Source of the DNA: Steromphala cineraria
Taxonomy: Eukaryota; Mollusca; Gastropoda; Trochida; Trochidae
Length of the DNA: 64,000 bases
Assembly: GCA_916613615.1 (NCBI GenBank)
Contig: OU744725.1
Location: 65,170,575 to 65,234,574 of the forward strand
Direction: 5' to 3'
A program made the translations under genes and the position numbers. Under the pieces are notes generated by a model. The model was not told where the DNA came from. It saw nothing but the letters and a program-made list of their open reading frames with translations, and did no database searches. Below, piece by piece: positions 11,459-22,679 of the stretch. Positions within the stretch are counted from its first letter, which is position 1. Each line of letters begins with the position of its first letter.

Positions 11459-11504
11459 ATAGAACAATAACTGATATTACTTGTAGGGGTCATACAAGGC
11501 AAAT

Positions 11505-12385
11505 CTGTTCCAGAGAGTTCCCAGGTGAGTGATAATAGAGAATTCTCTGATTGGCATACCTCCCTGTCTGCCTGTTAATGATGCTGTTTACCAGGAGTTG
11601 TCTTTCTAAACATCTGCCAAGTTGTAATCATATTCCATGTTATGGACCAGCAGGGCATTTTCTCTTCAGTGTCTGCGTAATGCGCTAACAGTAGTAAGTT
11701 TTAACTTTTATCGTTAGTCACGATTACATGACTAACACATGTTGCAAAATGACGCATATGAATATAAACACAACTTCCTATCAATGGACCAACGTTAATG
11801 CAGATTTATTAAACTGCTGACAGTTGACGTCATTATAAACCATATTCTGGTGCCATTTTCATTTTCGTTGAATACTGTTACTTGTATTTGTTACTGCATG
11901 CGCAGATTGAACATTCAAGTAATGTTATGTCACAAATACATTTTATTCATTATATACATACAAGACGAAACCAGACACAATAATGATTGCCTTTAATAAA
12001 AAATGTTCAACAGTATTCTGATAATTGCTGAAACTGAGCCAACACAAACAGGATGATAAAAATGTGTTAATTTGGTTGCTAATAAGTTTTGACTGCCAAA
12101 CATCTATTCTATTGCTTTACACAGCATTATGATTACCTACAAACTCCGAATAACCTGATGATCATGTTAGAAATACACAGTCCCGTGAGAGAAATAAGTC
12201 ACTGCAACCTTTTCACAATATTCATATCTAAGGTTACCAAAAACCATAATTAACATTATGATAAGACAAGTAGCACCTCTTGAACAGGGTTCCCGGTGGA
12301 GTAATTGTCAGCAGTTGTCTGATGGGCTTCCTCTCTGTCTCTGTTTAATGGTCTTGTTTATCAGTAGTTCGTCTCCCGTCACGTT
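11505..12385. repeat. Diverged direct duplication (11505-11620 and 12275-12385) around R2 copy 2
   Basis: The two ends of this interval resemble each other. Both have a TTCCCxGGTG(A)G start, a TCTGAT(T)GG stretch, a CTCCCTGTCTGCCTGTTAATG or CTCTCTGTCTCTGTTTAATG run, and GTTTAxCAGxAGTT. Between them, 11935-12145 is the second copy of segment R2 (see 4605-4800). It has no reading frame with recognisable content. Confidence 0.55.
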
Positions 12386-13029
12386 TGCTGAGATATTGCC
12401 ATCTGAAAATAAGAGTATGATGAACAGACAATTGATAAATCTGTGTTAACAACTGAGTACATTAAGTTGGTTTATTTACGTTAGTTTCCTAATGCAAATA
12501 CGGTTTTACATAATTTGTGATGTCGTTTAGGCATTTTAGGCTTGCGAAAACGTAACCGAAACAGCAACTATGGTTGTTATGGACAAAGATTGGAATACAT
12601 TTTTGAAAACACTATTTCTTAAAATTCCCTTACAAAGTCCGTAATAAATGATCAAAAACATTTCCCACAAGTCACATTTTGTTTCATCGCTTTAGGTAAA
12701 TGTTATTGTGCTGATATACTTTATATCAAAGTTAAAGTAGAATATTTTTTCGAATATCAGGAAAATTAAATTTGGTAAATATGACACTCTGTTTTTATTA
12801 CATCGTACCAAAACTATTCCAGAACAAGCAAAACAATGGATATACCACACAAGGACAATGGATAATTCTTGGAAGTAAAAACTATACCCATATAACATGA
12901 TTTTTGCAACAAGATGCACTCGCAAGTGAACAAACTGTCAAATACACGACACTGACACATCAGTTACGTTGCCTTTTTGACAAGGTCCGTCAGTCAGTAA
13001 TATAGGCTAACGCTGGACCAAACTGGCTC

Positions 13030-13275
13030 GAAAAAGGTTAACCGACGTGGCAGAATATCATACAAATATAACTCAAAATGCGGCATACACTTATTCTAAT
13101 TTTATTGCTTCTTTAAGAGGCATTTAGTAGTTGTAGGATGAATGTGAAAGAATTCTATGGATTTTACAACTTCCTGATTAAAAGAGTGCTACGCTGTCGA
13201 CTTTAAATTAAATTTAGAGCTTAAATAATTCCGTTATATGCCGCTGATTTGCAAACACAGTATGTTTATCTCCTA
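13030..13275. repeat. Duplicated segment R1, copy 2
   Basis: This is the partner of 1735-1970, in the same orientation and nearly full length. It includes ATTTTATTGCTTCTTTAAGA, TTCTATGGATTTTACAACTT and GATTAAAAGAGTGCTAC. Just upstream, near 12885-12930, a stretch with GCAAGTGAACAAACT resembles 33150-33220 and 53030-53100. Confidence 0.75.
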
Positions 13276-13517
13276 ATTGTGTTTTATGGCAAATGATATC
13301 TCATTTAAAAAATGCTGCTGCATGGACCTTGTCCATTTCATCTGATTATGCACGGATGTCAAAGCAACATGTTCACACTTCACGTGCGGCACACAAGCCA
13401 AAGATGATAATGTTTGATGATAATGGGAAGAATGGATGATCTGTTACCTCAAACAACAATATGTCATCAATTTTCAGAAAAAAAGTGAGTTAGGTCGTAA
13501 AGTATTCATAATGTTAA

Positions 13518-13903
13518 AGTGGGTTTCTATGGAACGTAGCTTTTAATTTCAAAACTACTTGACCTAGCTCATTGAAACTCATTAAAATTTTCTCTGATAA
13601 TTTTAAGCTATAATGTTAAATGTATTATATTGACAGTGTCAAAAATCTCATTACACAAGCCAATCATCCATAGTCAGAAGACAAAGTATGAAGATTCACA
13701 CACAATCCATTGGCGGCCATTTTTTGTGAACACCTTTAATTCATTTTGTGTAAGAAAAAGGAATGGCATTGCTAAACTGAACGTTACATATTTGAATTAT
13801 AACTGCTCCATTTAGTTTAAATATATTGTCTTTCAGTTGGAACCATTAATTTTCATTTTCCTGACATCATCTTATATTCCCCCTAAAACGTGCTACTACC
13901 CCG
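13518..13903 (+). mobile_element. TTAA-flanked MITE, copy 1 (oldest)
   Basis: A 386-bp element lies between TTAA tetranucleotides (13514-13517 and 13904-13907). The right terminal inverted repeat reads AAAACGTGCTACTACCCCG; the left one is badly diverged. The body matches the complete copies at 44253-44607 (opposite strand) and 56174-56533 (same strand). TTAA target sites suggest mobilisation by a piggyBac-type transposase. An open frame of 61 codons inside (13630-13815) also exists in the 44-kb copy, but most differences between the two change the amino acid, so it is not a gene. Confidence 0.8.
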
Positions 13904-13911
13904 TTAAGTTA

Positions 13912-14112
13912 ACCTAGCCTCAGTAATATCCGTTTCACTCCTGTACCTTTCTGCGACCTATGACCCTCCTACGTTATATGTGCGAAGCCAGACTATTGTT
14001 GCTTGGGAAGATGAGTTCTGATTGGTCAATTCGATACGTGGGCTGACGCGACCCTCTACTAGGCCTTTCTAGACTTAATATAGGAGCGAAACGGATAGTA
14101 TTGGGGCTAGGT
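13912..14112 (+). mobile_element. PIF/Harbinger-like MITE
   Basis: A 201-bp element has terminal inverted repeats of about 32 bp with a few mismatches. Its left end begins ACCTAGCCTCAGTAATATCC and its right end is the complement of ACCTAGCCCCAATACTATCC. It is flanked by a 3-bp TTA duplication (13909-13911 and 14113-14115), the usual target of PIF/Harbinger elements. No coding capacity is seen, so it needs a transposase supplied in trans. It sits directly against the TTAA MITE. Confidence 0.8.
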
Positions 14113-15954
14113 TTACTTAGACTGTGCTTTATGGGATTTTCAGATTTTACTTTTTAATGGTTTCGATGAAAACTTAACTTAGATTATTGCTTCTGGAGCA
14201 AAACTCCAAAAGTATTATACCTAATTCAATTAAACTTTGAATGTGGATACAGGTCGGTTATTCCCTATGGGTCATTTAACGCACACCACTTACTCATGTG
14301 ACCCCTATCGGTTAGAAAAACCTACCTCATCAACAAATGTACCACTTGGCCTTGATGTCTCTAATGGCACATTATTTCTATTTTACTATGTAGTTCCTTA
14401 GGACATTATTCTTCATAACTCTCAGAAATGACAAATACCATGTGGGAAAACAGTTGGCAGATGTAAGAAGACAACTTCACACACTCAATTGTTTCTTCAT
14501 ATCTATAGTGTATTTGTTAAAATCGGATTTTCAGCACCAAGGTTATTGGTTTGAAAAACATTTGTACAATCTACAGAATTTACCATAGTAGACTGTATTA
14601 CTCTAATATATTAATCAAGTGCTGTTGTTTGTTCTTGATATAATACTGTTTTTATTCTTATATTTCATATTTTACTCTTCAGAGGTGACATTTTTGTGTT
14701 TGACATGAGAAATATAAACTCTGTACCGTTGCTAAATACACATGAACAATATTGGATATTTTCAAAAGATAGAACTTATCTAATAGATATTTCATAATAC
14801 GTTATGTTTGGTGCTGCATGTTGTATGTCAATCCACCCAGAGGGACTTTGATGTTCCCCTAGTTCCCCTTAGGATAATACAGCATTAAGGTTTTACATAG
14901 CACAACGTTAGCCAGATGAAATCACATTAAAAAAGACATGCCTGAATAGGTTAGGTTATTGGGATTAAGGGAACCATATGACGGGAAATCTAAAACTGTG
15001 AAATACAACCATATTTGAAAATAAATCACTCCAAGAAATAGACAATCGTATTTGACATATATGTACATATCTTCACATTATCTTTGTAATACAATATGAC
15101 TTCAGCTGTTAAATATCTATTATTTACTTCTGTAATTTTGTCGACATAGGTTATGTGTTCTGGTTATGCATCAACAAAATCAAACATGTGAAATAAACTT
15201 TGAGATGTTAAAAACCACGAAATCAAAACAACTTGGTGCTAGTACATCTTAGTAAAGCATCGCATTAAAGTTGATAATGATTATCACCTTTGCGAAATAT
15301 AGTGTTCCATCCATTGTTATTTCTTCGAGCGTGAGCTGTCTTTCATCCCATTACCTCCTTATATGTCTGTGTAAGTGCTTTGGTCATGGTAAACACAGTT
15401 ACTTCAGCTGAACATAATCTATCGTCAGAAGTTTCCTTAGTATGGATATTTCAGATTGGATACAACAATGTACGTAAGAGTCTTTGAGTGATGAACTTTA
15501 TCATTGTCAAATTTTTTGTTCAATGGAATAACTGAAAGATGAAAACTTTATTAAAGGAAAGTTAATGCTGTAATAAAAACACAAGAAATCTTTTTTGAAT
15601 TTTTTGAAAAGTATATCCTTTCATTAAACATGAAACTATATAAATATATATTAAATTATATAATTAGTCTGATACTGTATATGATATTTTTTTGGAAAGT
15701 TTTTATGTTTAAACATAAAGTTTTAGGAAGAACATACTTCAACAAATGGCACATGCTTACACAAGTACAGTATGAGAAAATGACTAAAATATGCATGACA
15801 AAACAGTAGTGTAAAAATAGTTATATCCATTCATAAAAGCTAAATTGAATCAATAAATTATCACAAAATAAAAACATAATGTATGCATGTACTGTCGCTT
15901 GGCAAAACCAGTATACGAGTCGATAAAAATGTTATCTGCACAGCTTGTGTAACT
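14113..15954. other. Non-coding stretch
   Basis: No exon or complete mobile element was recognised. About 15330-15435 resembles part of segment C (compare 17020-17260): CTTTCATCCCATTACCTCCT, then TCTGTGTAAGTGCT and TTCAGCTGAACAT. The rest is AT-rich without visible structure. Confidence 0.4.
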
Positions 15955-16070
15955 TAGCTAATACGTTTATGATGACATTCCCGTTACAGATTTTATCAGG
16001 TAAATCTGTTTTATGTTCATCTCAAAGGGAAGCAATCATGTGGGTTGTTAAGCTCTCACAGAGTTATGTA
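15955..16070. repeat. Duplicated segment B, copy 1
   Basis: This segment matches 22680-22790 in the same orientation: GTTTATGATGACATTCCCGT or its variant, TCAGGTAAATCTGTTTTATG, then AAAGGGAAGCAATCAT and CTCTxxxAGAG. In both places segment C follows about 1065-1070 bases later, so B and C were duplicated together. Confidence 0.65.
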
Positions 16071-17019
16071 GAAAGATAAATGAGGAGTTTTGTAACCACA
16101 ATTGTGAATGTGCGCTAAAGTGGCCCAAAGGGAAGCAAGCACACGAACATGTATATAGGGTTAATATCCGTAACCAAGAAGATACCAAATGCTGCAACAC
16201 TTATCCCTAGATTAAATATTTGTTTTATCAAAAGTTATCATCTGAATAATTCATCAGTAGTTGTGATGTCGCTAACCAAAAATGAGATGCATGTTTCTTA
16301 AATGAGTAACGACATACCATTGCATAGTGGCTTTAACCTTTCAAACATTTGTCCATTTAAGAACAAAATAATATCCAATCTCAGGATTTGACAATAAAAT
16401 AATGTCTTACCATACGTTGAAAAATTACGACACGTTAAAATGAGTTTGACAAAGAAAACAACTATGTACATGCGTGTCCATGAATACAATTTTAATACTA
16501 CCTCCACAAATGGTATTTTAGTAAAGATTCCCCTTCACTTTCAATGAAAACTTCATAATTAAGATAGGAAATATGTTTTAATATCAGAAATAAAATGCTA
16601 TAATTGTAATTATACATATATCCCAATGTATGTGTGACATTAGAAACTAATGACTCTGCACTAATAAAATCCGTCTTGAAAACTCAACCTTTATCATAAT
16701 AAAGCATGAAAGCCACTAGGATTGACTCTTTTGCATAATCAAATACCTCACTGGCGAGTTACGCACATGCGCATTTAAGAGTTTATTATTTATCAACTAT
16801 TGTATATATAAAAGATCGTATAAATACGCAATTTTTCATAGGGAATGACATTAGAAAACAACTTGTAAGCTTCGTACGAATGTTCTTAGTTTTACAAGAG
16901 ATCTTATCTTTTAGATATATATAACGACTGTTCATCTTATCAAACAGCCATCACACTAAGCATACTCTTATGAAAAAAAACCTTGTCACAGCTCCTTACA
17001 GGGGCAGGATAAAGTGTTT

Positions 17020-17260
17020 ATTTGAGCCACAATGGATCACTGGTCGATTCTGCCACAGAGCATGTGCTTCCCTTCATCACATTATCTCCTCATATATCTG
17101 TGTTTCCTTTCATCACCTAATCTCCTCACAAATCTCCTCACATTATCTCATCACATATCTGTGTAATTGCTACCAGCCGTGGTAATCACTTCTCTTTCAG
17201 CTGAACATGGTCTATATTGTCGGCAAGAAGCTACCTCGGTATAAACCTGTCAGAGAGACT
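17020..17260. repeat. Duplicated segment C, copy 1
   Basis: Shared with 23750-24060 and 48085-48600, and in part with 15330-15435. Order of features: CACAATGGATCA, an AGCATGTGCTTCC stretch, a run of TCATCACATTATCTCCTCA-like units (expanded to a 36-bp satellite in the 48-kb copy), GTAATCACTTCTCTTTCAGC, TGAACATG, then AAACxTGTC and GTGAA. The AT-rich continuation to 18539 contains no exon-like frame. Confidence 0.7.
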
Positions 17261-18539
17261 GTGAAATCTTGCATACCAAAGAAGTCTTTGATTCATTAAA
17301 TTCAACACTGATAGATTTCGATTTCAAAGATAACAGAAAAGTCACTACCGGGAAAATACATTTTCAGAATATTTTTATGAAATTTCTGATTTTATATCTT
17401 CGAAAATGTTCTCGTCACAATGGCTGCCTTTTCTTGCTGTCCTTTCAATACAAGGACAAAAACTAGATTAGAAATGCTTTACAAAATATTTCATTATCTT
17501 GTCCTGGATGAATGATATTTCAAAGAAAATGTTTGGATAAAATCACTCCAAAAATCATGCTGTTTTCAAAACTAGAAAATATAATCTAGCCTGTCACTCA
17601 CCGTGTGTGAACATGATTTTTCAATAGTTAATTTTATTGTGATTTATTGATTATTTGTTATAAATATGCATAAGACTCTACTTCAGCATGAATATTGCCC
17701 CACTGATTTGTTTGTCATGAAAGTGTGTCATAAAAGTAACAAATCTATAATATTAGCATTATAAAACATATTCCTTGAAATGTGACCTGAATTGATCCCA
17801 AAATAGCATTAGTATTCATAAGACATTATGTCTTTTCTTAAATTCCTCATATTGTCAACAGTGAAGTTGACATCAATATATGATCATGGATATTTTATAC
17901 CCTTGAGAAATAAGTTTGTAATGTACTTGCATGTATAAGAACTTTCTTTGATAACCGGCATATGCAGCAGCTACCTGCTAATAGTATCACGCAGTTTCAC
18001 TTGTTACAACACTTTCTTCAGTTTTCTATGCAAAATAAATGAGACAGGCTATTTATCAGTAGTAACGTTCTTTGAGTTTAAGCCTTTCTGCAATCATATA
18101 CATTTATTTCCGAAGCTTAGATTGTACTGATGAAATATTCATTATCATTTTCAATTAGTCCTGGCAATTTATATGAATGTAAATGTGTATTTTATTTTAT
18201 GAATAGCAAACAAAGGTACCAATCAATTTACAATGTATGTTTCATAAAATTAGGTTGTGCATTTGCAGTCAATGAGGTTTTGCTTTATAATTTCAATGAT
18301 GTTGATATTCGTATTGCCAACTTTCCATCCAATTGCATGTTCAAGACACAACTCACAATCCTGAGTAGAGATTCGAATGATTTGACAAATCCCTTTACAT
18401 TATATGTAAGTAACTTCAGATTAAAAATCGACCCACTTTGAAAATCCTTTATATAATTATGAAAATGAATGAATAATTGCAGGGACGCCACATTGACTGT
18501 TTTTAAGGAAGAGCATTTTACCCGCCCATTGTTCACATA

Positions 18540-18850
18540 CACATTGATTCATCGACTCTGTAAACTGTAAACATGTTTTCATTTTATAGAAAAACTCTAC
18601 CATTCCTTACAAAACATCAGAAGAGCACATTTATCATAACTGACTGTTGCAATTGCTTGTCCAATTTATGGTCTATTTTTGGTGTTAAGTGAAAATGTTG
18701 TAAACATGTAACATAGCCATTTTTATTGTTTTCAAGGAGTGACTTCTTTCTCACATTATCTCTTTCCAGATCGTTCACTGTGGTCTCTGTGAATACTCGT
18801 AGGGATCATTAGAAACTTTTATCGTGTATACAGTAAACATCTACTACCTC
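18540..18850. repeat. Duplicated segment A, copy 3
   Basis: This segment aligns over about 300 bp with 38190-38560: ACTGTAAACATxTTTTCATxT, CACATTTATCATAACTGACT, GTGxxAATxTTGTAAACATGT, TTCAAGGAGTG, ATCTxTTTCCAGA, GTAGGGATCAT or AGAGGGATCATCA. It has the same orientation and no coding signal. The 103-codon frame just upstream (18130-18441) has no recognisable domain. Confidence 0.7.
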
Positions 18851-21800
18851 AGACAATCATCAACTGAAGGCATATGCGCAAGATACCATATACTTGTGTT
18901 TTGTTAATGGTTTGTTTGATTTTTCAAACACTGCTTATATGAAAAACTATTTCAATCTCCAAGCCTTATCTTTAAAAAAAGTGTATTGCAATTATCTGAT
19001 AAAAGCTCAAACTTATCCAAAATAAATGCTGTTAAATCATTATGTGTGTATACATGATGTTACTTACACAGCCACCATTTTTAGCTACGATTTGTCTTAT
19101 TACTACATCTTTCCTAGAGATGTTTATTTCTGCTGTAAAATTATTCCGAAACAAACCCAAAATTGACAAGATACAATTTGAATTGATCGTTGATTATAAA
19201 GTTGTAAAACACAAATTTAGTAATTGGGAAAATTACAACATCAAACATAAGGAAGTACGTTTTTAAAAATAATGTTTTAGATGAATATTTTACAAGAATA
19301 CAACCGTTATCTCATTAGCATGCTTTCTGCATTAAAATATTTATTTGTTGAGTTTGCTTTTCATGACAAGTCAAAGTTAAAACCTCTCTACTGTTATTAT
19401 CTTCCTTGTTATATTTTAACAAGGAAATCTAAACTGATTAAAAACATGGTACAATAAAGCGATTAAATATATGTTATTCAAAATATTGTCAGTGACAGTC
19501 TTTTACAATTTACAACAAAATAAAGAGTCATAATGTTAAAAAATATCATATCAATAATGAAACCACAATCCTGTTTTTCTTAATTACTAAGAACATGACA
19601 TAGTAAACATGATTATCTTTTGCAATTAGATCATGTCTATTTCGATAGCAACCGCAGTATTATTAGACCGATGGCGTAATGGTGGAATTATGATGTTGTT
19701 CTAAACTTGTTTTGTTAGATGACTCTTGTCATTCCCTTAAAAGAACTTTATAAGATTCTAATTCTATCAAATTATCAATCAAAGTATCATCAAAATGCAC
19801 CTAATGAAAAGAATAGAGTTCATGTGCACCAATGGAATATATTTGCTAATCAATTTTATTTCAAAATAAAAAAGACGGAACTGTCCATATTCTAATTCTA
19901 TCACTGCCATCATATGAAAAGAATAGAGTTCATGTGCACTAATGGAATATATTTGCTAATCAAGTTCATTTCAGTATAACAAGTAAGGAACTGTCTCTAG
20001 TAGGATCAAATCTATAGGAGGTATTTTCTGATCAGTGTAATATCCCTAATTTTAGATCTATTGATGGTTAAACAGCTGATCATTTCAGATGAAGAAAGAT
20101 AAACCATTGTTTAAGAGTGAAATTTTTATATATTCTTAAGTTCAGGGTTGTTGATAAAAACATAATAGGGTTATACTCAGCGTAAGCATGTAAATAACAT
20201 TTATTGTAGAATTTCTTGATGTTAGTTAACTTAAGTATCTAACTGCAGCTATCAGAACTATTTCTCTATATGAATGTACTTAGAGACACTTTTGAACTCT
20301 TATTTGATCAAAACCTTGATTTAATTATTCAATATTGACTATATTTGTGAATTCATTTTCATTAATATCTACCGTATTTTCTTAATTACACGCCTGTCTC
20401 GAATAGACGTCCTTGGATATGGCTTTCTGAAAAACATATACATGAATGTTACCAAAATAGGGTAACCGTATGAACATAAATCTTTTAATTCAAGTTTTAT
20501 GTAAATCATATATTGTTTGAAGATTTTATGTTAAAGAAACCTTATTGGGAATTATTTAAAGGGGAAAATAGCAAGAATCACTGAAAAACGGTGAACTCAA
20601 AATAATTTCATTTTTAATTAACTTGATTGAGCATATTCAGACCATTTGGGTTTCATAACAAGGTTTGTTGTTAAATAGTTATTTTCATATAATGTATAAA
20701 TAAAACAACACAAAATAATATGTTTAATTAATTGTGTTGGTTTGTCAACGCCTCTAAGAGTCTATTGAAATTATTTGTTTGAATCACAGCTTATCAGTGT
20801 TCCTCCTGTTAGATATAACGATGTAATTAGTATAAGCTAACAAACGCAATATAAAAGCAGAAAAAGTAAAGCCAATGCCATTATTTTGAAACAATACGTT
20901 TTATTTGATTTTTAGTGAACACAGGAAACAATTATTAACAGAAATTATATACATGTTTATGCTCGAAACTCACCTCTGTCATTCTTCAGGCGTCACCTTT
21001 TTCTGAACAATTGTATTAATACTCAAACTTGATTAGATAAATAACATATACCATTCACTTATTGACTTACCCATTCAAATTTGATGTTTGAAGTAGATTT
21101 CAATTAAAAAAATATTACATTAAGAAACAGTAAAGGTATCATTAGTACATATGATATCTTAAATGTCCATCTTATCACCATCTTCGTACAAGGTATCTAC
21201 CTGTATATTATCATAACTTCCCATCAAAGTTTAAGTTTATGTCACTTATAAATACACAAAATGATCAATTGTTATTTAAATTAGCTCTTTTTGAGAAAAA
21301 ATGTTTAAGTTACGAAACACCTTAAAGGTTTAAGCGCTCTTGTATATATATATTTATTCTTCACAGACTTCACGACCACTGTAATATTGGTCTCATGGCC
21401 ATATATACGAAATAAATTCTGTTCTGATATCTTAAATAATTACTTTAGTTACTGAAACCGATTCAACTAACTCTTCTCAAATAGTAGTATAATTGATTTC
21501 ATAATTTAGGAAAATATCTCTTGCCATTCGCTTTGTTTTTACAGACAACCTTTAGGATCTGGCATGTAGGTAATGAGGGACAACCAACCTTATAGATAAC
21601 AGCCCACGGCATTGGAATAAACACTTCTCGTGATATCTCCCAGATGTGTATATAACCACAAGGGTACCATTGTATACACATGATAAATATCTCATTTACG
21701 TTTATAACACGTTCATTTTTCCACATTTATCCGACCTGCAGTCATCAAGGTTTGTCCAAATATCCAGATTATCTATTGTGTTATGTTCAGTGTTGTTTTT

Positions 21801-22679
21801 GTCAAAAAGTACAAATCATTTACGTTCCCGAAATTTTTATTGGTAATTTCATTTTGTTATATGATATAAAAAATTCAACTTGCCGTTCATATATGAAAAA
21901 CAGAAATCAATCCACCTCCTTACGTTAAGAAATTATATTTGTGCTGTTTACAAAGGAGTTTTAATGTTACAATCGATTAGAAATTGATTACAATCGATTG
22001 TAACCTTAAAATTGTTTTTTCAGTGTTTTTGGAACAGGGTCAAACGAAGACGACACAAACCAAACACTATAACTGTGTTTATCTACATGTAAATTATAAA
22101 TGAGTATAACCTTAATAAAATACCATAAAACATTGATTTTGCCTTTAAATACTTTTTGACACACATTTATCCTACTAAATCTAATTTGAAATAGCTGATG
22201 CGTACCATGAGGATATACACTGACCAAACTAGACTCCGAGTAACCCTTTTCAAGAGAAGTTAACTCTTTTTACCCAATTTGTAAATAATGAATGAAAAAG
22301 TTTGGTCTTATAAATATGAATTGATGTCAAGACAGAAAAAAACATGTTAAGTAGTCACAATGTTACAATGATATTTAACATACTGTATATTTTCATAAAT
22401 TACGTATAAAGTGAATTATGTTTATATTGTTACTTACTAACAACAATGAATTCACATTTACTATTTCTGTCATTTTATCAATTAAAATATTCATTACATC
22501 CCTTGGTATCCTTTTTTTGTTATTTGCTAAAACCTAACACCTTATAACGTGAATATGAGAAAAGAACTGTTATTTTCATTAGTTATATCTGTTTAATACT
22601 TCTCCTTTTTACAATAACAGTGAGTGAAACATTTTTGTCATTATATAATAAACACGAGAATATCTCTTCTTCTCACAGC
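18851..22679. other. Non-coding stretch with a 110-bp tandem duplication
   Basis: No gene is visible. At 19755-19990 a segment is repeated in tandem with a period of 110 bp; each copy holds GAAAAGAATAGAGTTCATGT and AATGGAATATATTTGCTAAT. Around 21960-22010 a short inverted arrangement of AATCGATT is present. The rest is AT-rich. Open frames of 66-82 codons here overlap each other on both strands and look random. Confidence 0.4.

Noticed and set aside
5935..11475. Target-site duplication of the full-length LINE (AAGTGATATAC and AACTGATATTAC)
   Set aside because: The strings differ by substitution and an extra base and sit at slightly different distances from the ends, so they are not good evidence.
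13630..13815. 61-codon frame conserved between the MITE copies at 13.5 kb and 44.3 kb
   Set aside because: Most nucleotide differences between the two frames change the amino acid, and the third copy (56.3 kb) is frameshifted. The similarity is that of the MITE, not of a selected protein.
18130..18441. 103-codon frame on the plus strand
   Set aside because: No domain, no conserved copy, no start context or splice signals that stand out; another frame overlaps on the opposite strand.
19580..19650. Further duplicated module between 19580 and 33560
   Set aside because: Only about 21 bases (GTAAACATGATTATCTTTTG and one more) match well; flanks do not align convincingly.
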